Source: Austropuccinia psidii (taxonomy: Eukaryota > Basidiomycota > Pucciniomycetes > Pucciniales > Sphaerophragmiaceae). From it: DNA of 64,000 nucleotides. Location of the stretch: the NCBI GenBank assembly GCA_023105745.1, contig JALGQZ010000002.1:74565285-74629284 (forward strand). The letters are read 5' to 3'. How positions within the stretch are numbered: the first letter of the stretch is position 1; each line of letters begins with the position of its first letter. This document shows, one piece after another, positions 57,485 through 64,000 of this stretch. Below the pieces are notes generated by a model that saw nothing but the letters and a program-made list of their open reading frames with translations, did no database searches and was not told where the DNA came from. A program made the position numbers and the translations under genes.

Positions 57485-59676
57485 TGTAAGGTTTGTCTAT
57501 GAAACTCTTGATAATAGTAGCAAAATCAAGAGTACTATGACTGTCCTCAATAGAAATATATAATATAATAAAATATTGTAACCACAAATTTAAATATAAT
57601 TATTAAAAATAATTATATATAAAAAAATAAATTTAATTACTATTATAAAAATATAATAATAAAAAAAATATAATAATTATAATAAAATTATAATTATTCT
57701 ATTGTTGTTATAGTCACTGACAGTTATAACAATAAGAACTGTAAAGCTCTTAATGAGACAATTACACGTGGAAATATAAATATTAACCACTTATAAATAA
57801 TATAAATATTATTTATAAAAGAATTATAACACACACTGTGCAGAAATAATCCTTATAGAATAAAATTCTATATAAAAAAACTAATACTAGATAAAAAAAA
57901 TATAGAACTTTAGAGAAAAACTTATTTATAATATTTATTTAATACAACAAGTTAAACAACAAGACTTATTATATTAAATAATGACTATAAGTTAAAAACA
58001 CGTCTGGAATCAATAATTATAAGGATAAAACAACTTTTTATGATAAAATTTAAGATTAAAGAGTTTTTAAGAGGAATTCGTGGATTTTAAAAGATATTTA
58101 AGATTAAAATTTTATAATATAAAATATATTATTGATGATTACAACAATAATCTGAATTCTATGACTTCAATTCTTTAATTTACAATTAATAAAGAATAAA
58201 ATAACTTAAGAATTACTTTAATAATAAGATTTTATGAATAATATAGCTTTACCTGTATATATTTCTAATATGATTGGATTGATAATTGAATGATTGACAA
58301 AAACAGTGATGAAAAGACTCTTTTTATGTCTTCAGAGCAGTTCTCATGATTCATAATGAATATAGAGGGCGTGCTCAGGTCAAAACTGAAAAACCATACT
58401 TAAAAACAAAGTTCTTAACTTAAGGCAACTTGTTTTTAATTCCAATTTAAAGTTACCAGTGTTATTCTTAACTCCATGTAGCTTTAATCCTGATTAGAAC
58501 TAGTTATATAAAGTTTTTAATATAAATAAACTTATTTATATTAAAGTTCATCACATGAACAACTTGAAAATAGAGTTTCAAGCAGAAATCTCTTAAACTC
58601 AATTTTTAATTAATTTTTAAAGAAATCATAGTTTTCTTTGAGCTTAATTAAAAGAGTAAATTTCCAGGCTAATTACCCAGAAATTCTATTTGTAAAAGAT
58701 ACTTAGAATTTAATTTAAATATAGATAATATTAAATTCTAAGCTGTGTGAAATTTTCAAGCAAATCCATTAAGATTTGGATTTTTAATGAATTTTTGAAG
58801 TTATTACTATTTTTCCACGTAAAATAGCAATACACACCAAACCTTAGCTTTTGATAAGGTTTTGATGCTTGTAACTTTGAAGTTTTAAGCTTATTTAAGG
58901 TTTTTAAGCCTGATTAAGCTTTGACAGTTCTTAAAACCTTGATTTCAAGCCTGCATATTGGGATTTACCCTTTGGCAGCTTGAAATCCCTGTCCAAATTG
59001 GGATAAAACCAGTTTAAACCTTAAGGTTGGATCAAAGTCTAATGTTAAAGTTTAAATAAGGTTGAAAATCCTCCAATACAGGTGGACAACCTTAATTGAA
59101 TCATTGCAGATCCAAAAAGTTGGGTACCCCAGCTCTATTTGGTCTTTTTCCTTTGTCCCACCTTTTTGCATGGATTTTGCCCTTTTATTTATTTAAAGCC
59201 ATACCATGGCTTTAAACCCTTTTAAATTGAGCTCACACAGGATTTACATTCTGTATGGCAAATCCTTAGCCAATTCAGTAAATATACACCACACCTCAAT
59301 TTTAACTAAAATTTTGGTAAGTTTGCATTAACCTTATGCAACTTTAAATTTAAGCTTATTTAAGCTTGAATTTAACAATTTTAAAAAAATGTTAAAAAAG
59401 TTACATCAGTACTGTGAGATTCTTAAATCTTTTAATAACACAAGAAATAAGTGTTTTTGGGTATAACACCTTATGGATGTACCCTAGGTTATTTTTGGTG
59501 TAGAATCCAAAAATGACATAATATTTATAACTTTGTTTATCCAAAATGAAGTTATACTTATTTTTTGTTATTTTTTATTTTAATTTCAACTAAAAAGTCT
59601 GTTTAAGACAAAATTAGCTGTTTATAAAATCATTTGTGGCCTTATGGGTATGTTATACGTACCTCACAGGTTCACA
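57485..59676 (-). repeat. D2 3' LTR
   Basis: TGTAAGGTTTGTC..GGTTCACA on the plus strand, 2192 bp, aligning with the D1 LTRs but more diverged from them than they are from each other. The palindrome seen in D1 is degraded here (about 59350-59385). Confidence 0.92.
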
Positions 59677-59819
59677 TTCCCTACCACCAAAAAAACATTG
59701 TACCACAATTTTTCTTTTGTAGTTTACCCCCAAGTTATTTGGGGGGGGTATAATCCACTGTCCAACCTCTCTACTTTTACTTTTAAGTATGTAAAGCACA
59801 CAATTCAAACTTTTTATTG
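59677..59819 (-). promoter_or_regulatory. D2 polypurine tract, hairpin and 3' region
   Basis: The complement of TTCCCTACCACC next to the LTR is the purine tract. A C-run and G-run inverted repeat lies at about 59723-59751, as in D1. Noncoding. Confidence 0.65.
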
Positions 59820-62800
59820 AGCAATTGGTCTTCTCTCATGTCTGAATCTTCTAAGAAACTTTTGGGAATCAGGTATTTTGCTTTCTACAATCCACTCATC
59901 TTCATGGTGTGGATTTTTATACCTGACTAAGTATTCTCTTTCATTTTTCCCCTAAGTCTTCTTTCTTTCAAGACTTTTAGTACCTTTTTTTTCCTCACTT
60001 AGTTCTAATGGGGGTACTTCAAAGGGTGTTTCATTTCTTAAAGGAAATAATTCCTTGTCACTTGAAGTGTAATGCTTCACTAGACTGACAGGGAATTTTG
60101 GATGTTTATTTTCCAGTTCTCCTGACAGTTCTACTTGTACTGCATTTGTCCCATGAAGGGCTTTAATAATAAATGGTCCTGCAAAGGAATCTTTCAATTT
60201 CTTTGGGCCTTTAATATTATTAAACTTCAAGGTTGAAACTAGTATTAATTCCCCTACTTTGAATTCTGGGGTTTTATGACTTTTATCCCATTTCTGCTTA
60301 GCATATTCAAAGGCATAATTCATGCTTTGGTTTGCATGGTGCCTCACTTTATCAAGCAATAGCTTAAAGCTTGAAGCAGTTGGATGAATGTCAACCAGAT
60401 CTTTCTTCAAAGTATCAATTGGAAATTTGGGGTTCCATCCTTTTTCCAACATTGCAGGGGTTTTTCCTGTTGAAGCATGGATGGAGGTCTTATAGGCTAA
60501 TTCCAATGCTGGTATAAGAGTACACCAATCATAGGTAAAGCCATCAGAATCTTTAAACTCCCGGCCATAAGCAAAAAATCTTCTGATCATGTCCTCAAGG
60601 GTTTGAATAATTCTTTCTGCTAACCCATCTTCTTGTAGATGGTATGCTGTTGAGAATGATAATTTTGTACCCAAAAGCTTATGTAAATTAGTCCATAATG
60701 CTGATGTAAATTTTGGGTCTCTGTCACTAATGATATTTTTAAAGAGACCAGTATGGGATATTACTCTATTCCAGATCAAAAGAGCTGTATCCATAGCTGT
60801 GTCATCTTTATGACATGGTAAAAAGATTGGTGTTTTGCTATATCTGTCTACAATAACAAGACATGCATTGTAACTTTTATCACCTCCAGGTGGTAATGCG
60901 GTTACCCAATCCATGTGAGCCACTTCCTATGGGGTACTTGGTTCTTGGATATGGATCATCAGACAAAATCTTTTCCCAGTAGCTTTATTGGCTTTCTGGC
61001 ATCTATCACAACCATGACAGTACTCAATGACATCTTTTCTCCAAGATGGCCACCAGGCACATGTCTTGATTCTTTCCATTGTTCTGTTGTAAGACAGATG
61101 TCCAGAATAAATGTTATCATGGCATTCTAGTAGTATTGTGTTAATCAACATTCTACTACATAGGACCATGACACATGTGTGTTTAGATCTATGATATAGT
61201 ATACCATCAAAGAAATGGAATCTTCCATCATTATAAGATGTTTTCCAAATATCGTCCAGAGAATTAGCCAATGCTGCATCTTTGCAATCTTTGTCAAGTA
61301 GAGCAGTAAGTATATGGCAATTTCTTTCTTGCTTATAGCTTTCTCTAACTTCCTCAAAGAATTCTGTTCCCACATCTGTGATGTTAATTCCTTCAATTGG
61401 AATTTGAGGTTCTGAACTTGTAGGAACATGGGCAGGATTTTCAGGTGTATTGGGTAATGCCCATCTACTTAAGCCATCAGCATTTCTGTGAATATTTCCA
61501 GCTTTATTTACTATGGTCATATTGCCTCTATACTTCTGTATAGCAATCTGCCATCTTAACATGTGTCTGTTTGGAGTTTTCATGTTAAGAAGTGACTTTA
61601 CTGCATTACAATCAGTAATCACTTCAAACACACTGCCATCAAGATAGTAATGAAGTTTTTCCAGAGCCCAAACAAGGCAAAGGCACTCCATTTGGCTAGC
61701 TCCATATCTGGCCTCAGTAGGTTTAATTTGTCTTGAAATAAAACAAATTGGACCTTCATAAGGCTTGTCATTGACAATTTGAACTTGATGAAGAGCAGCT
61801 CCTAGACCTTCACCACATGAATCAATATACAGCTTGAAAGGAAGTTTCCAGTCTGGCATCAGTAATAATGGTGCATTGGTTAAGGCATACTTGATTCTAT
61901 CATATGCTTGAATTCTCTCCTGTGTCATTTCAAAAACAGTTTGTTGATCACAAATTATGTATAATGATCTGGCATGGATTGCAAAATCTTTAAGGTGTTG
62001 CCTGTAATAACTGGCAAAACCTAAGAAAGACATCTTTTCTTTTTTGTTCTGGGGCATCTGTTTCAGTAAAACTGCAGCCACTTTGTTCTTATCAACACCA
62101 AGGCGTAGTCCTGAGACCACATGTCCTAGAGCTTTTAACTCATGAAACCCAAAATTACACTTTTTAAGAGAAATTTTCATGTTCACTTGTAGAATTTTCT
62201 TAAGTACTAATGAAAGTCTCTTTAAATGTAATTGCCAGGTTTCTGAACAAATGATAATGTCATCAATATAAATTATTAACCATCCCTCTTATAGCTCATG
62301 TGGGAAGATAGTATTCATCATTCTTTGGTAATGAGAGGGTGCATTTTTAATACCAAAAGGCATCCTCAAATATTCATAAATACCACAATGAGCAATTATT
62401 CTCAATAATTTCCTAGCATGAGGTGTCAAAACATTCTGGTGAAAGCCTTTTAGAGCATCCATAGAAGTGATGAATCTTGCTTTGGATAATTGAGTCAAAG
62501 TCTCATGAATTCTAGGGATTGGATACCTGTCTGGGATAGTGTAGGTATTCAGTGCTCTAAAATCACCAACCATCCTTGATTTATCATTATGCCAAGTAAT
62601 GATTACTGGGGTTGTGACTTCCACTTCCTCATTGTGTCCAACTTTTCTAAGAACTCCCAATTTCATCAGTTCATTAATATGATTTTCTAAAGCTTCTCTA
62701 GCCCTAGGGCTAGCTGGGTAAGCTGGTCTTCTTAATAGTAGCAGATAAGGCCTTTCCACATTAAGCATAATGTCCACCTCATGGCGTTTTATAGCCCCAA

Positions 62801-64000
62801 GTGGTTCATTATCTGAAGCAAAGGCATCCCTGTATTGAAATAAAATTTCAATAAGCTCTCCCTTCATTTCCAGTGTTAACTTAGGACTAATTCATGCTTC
62901 AATTAATTGATTTAATACAAATTTTTCTTTATTAACATTTTTTACTTGTTTAATGACAGTGATTTCTCTTTTTTCTAGAGGAAAAGCAAATTTTTGTCTT
63001 TTATTTTCCCCTATAGTGAAATACCTGTCTTTATGATTTCTAATATCAATACCATAAATATTGAGATAATCATTCCCAAGTATAAAGTGTTGTGAAGTAC
63101 AATTACTCATAACAACAATTTCAACTTTCAGTCTTATACTTCCTTCAGGATGAGGAAATATGATTGATGCTTCAAATATACCCAATGGGTGCATATTTTG
63201 GCTAGCACTGCTGAATGTTATACCTTCAATTGGCATTAATTTGTCTTGCCAATTGGTATAAATTTTGTCAAGATAATTTTTTCCAACACAAGTGCAAAAA
63301 GCACCTGAGTCAAGATGTATCTTGGCTTCTATGTTATTTATCACAATATTAGTGATACAAGATGACCCAGCTGTATAACCTTTACCTCTGGCAGGTTTGG
63401 TTTTTTGCATCCTGGCATCTTGCACATGTATGAGATCCATACATTCATCACTATACTGTGGTAAGTGAGTATGTACCTCAGTGACCTCAAAAGAGACATT
63501 AATGTTCTCTATACCCATTTCTTCTGATATTTCTTCTTCTTCTGAAGGTTCAGAATCACTGTCATGTAAAGATACATCAGTTTCTTTTGTGTCTTCCAGT
63601 TTTTCAACATTTATCTCATTTACTCTTGTCTTTTTTGGACAAGTGTTTGCCAAATGAGATGTACTTCCACATTTATGACATTTCAAAGGAGGTCTGTCAT
63701 GTGGTTTGTTTGGTCTTGAAATTGGTTTCCCACTAGTCTTATTGTCTATTGGGGTTTTGGACCAATTTCTTCCAATTTTTGTTCTAGTAGTGATGTCCTC
63801 CATAGCATTGACATAATCTTCTGTAGAGCAAGGATCAATACATCTGCTTCTTATAGCATGCTCAAGGTCACCACCACATTTTCTTAATATCCTTTTATGT
63901 ACCATTGTTTCAGACATATCAGGATGAAGGGTAGTTAACCTGTCCTTCTGCTTAAGAAACCAAGTCATGGGCCTGTCCTTCTCAATATTAAAAATGGCTT
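59820..64000 (-). pseudogene. D2 Pol (partial, 5' end outside the window)
   Basis: One frame from the right edge to about 59952, with TGA at 62892, TAA at 62289 and TAG at 60927 (TGG to TAG). An extra A in an A-run near 59990 shifts the chromodomain out of frame. Domains from right to left: capsid end, zinc knuckle [14 protein letters not shown], protease LDSGA, RT with MPFGIKNAP and YIDD ([10 protein letters not shown]), RNase H, integrase ([17 protein letters not shown]), chromodomain. It keeps the YIDD that D1 has lost. The primer-site region is not visible. Confidence 0.9.

Larger units (their letters stand above)
57485..64000 (-). mobile_element. D2: D-family chromovirus, runs off the right edge
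   Basis: Minus-strand D element inserted in B3 pol after gatag. It shows the 3' LTR, 3' noncoding region, and pol back to the end of the capsid. The 5' LTR, leader and most of gag lie beyond 64000. Confidence 0.9.

Noticed and set aside
1..64000. tRNA, rRNA, CRISPR arrays or bacterial-type operons
   Set aside because: None seen. Composition, introns and element types are eukaryotic and fungal.

Overview
The window is AT-rich and CpG-poor. Apart from about 0.6 kb at the left edge, it is a stack of nested Ty3/gypsy-type LTR retrotransposons of the chromovirus kind (gag, DSG/DTG protease, RT, RNase H, HHCC/DDE integrase, C-terminal chromodomain). No host gene, tRNA, rRNA or CRISPR array is visible. 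The element proteins and the nesting suggest a large repeat-inflated rust fungus genome (Pucciniales). From memory the Gag types look most like those of Austropuccinia psidii; no database was searched.

I name four families by LTR ends. A: LTR about 1.92 kb, TGTGAGCC..CTTACA. D: LTR about 2.19 kb, a sister of A. C: LTR about 1.43 kb, TGTCAGCC..TGACA. B: LTR about 0.74 kb, TGTAACAACC..TGTGACA. Left nest: an A LTR on the minus strand (A3) is split into 623-1218, 29705-29992 and 31405-32448 by element B1 and by a solo C LTR (TSD ttgta). B1 is split by a complete D element (D1, 2440-13432, TSD acctt) and by C1 (18414). C1 is split by B2 (20468). B2 ends in an LTR (28959-29704) that carries B1's target-site flank, so B1 and B2 appear to have recombined there. 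Right nest: an A3 pol remnant and a partial A LTR (A4) are cut by A2 (33970), which is cut by C2 (37207), which is cut by B3 (41534). B3 contains a complete minus-strand A element (A1, 43410-53686, TSD caagc) and a second D element (D2, minus strand, 57485 to beyond the window).

All long ORFs are element genes and every copy carries stops or frameshifts. A and D encode Gag-Pol as one frame. B encodes gag and pol in two frames, with a GGGAAAA -1 slippery heptamer just before the gag stop.

The most unusual observation is in A, C and D. The Gag start codon lies inside a short GT..AG intron-like segment. If that segment (and, in A and D, a second one inside gag) is spliced, a different reading frame becomes continuous and encodes a protein of about 270 residues overlapping gag out of frame. 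That frame is better conserved between A and D than the gag frame over the same DNA. This suggests a splicing switch between full-length Gag-Pol RNA and an mRNA for an accessory protein. A second observation is that family B appears to self-prime reverse transcription: 14 nt in the LTR are complementary to the site just after the 5' LTR, and two base pairs covary between B1/B2 and B3.
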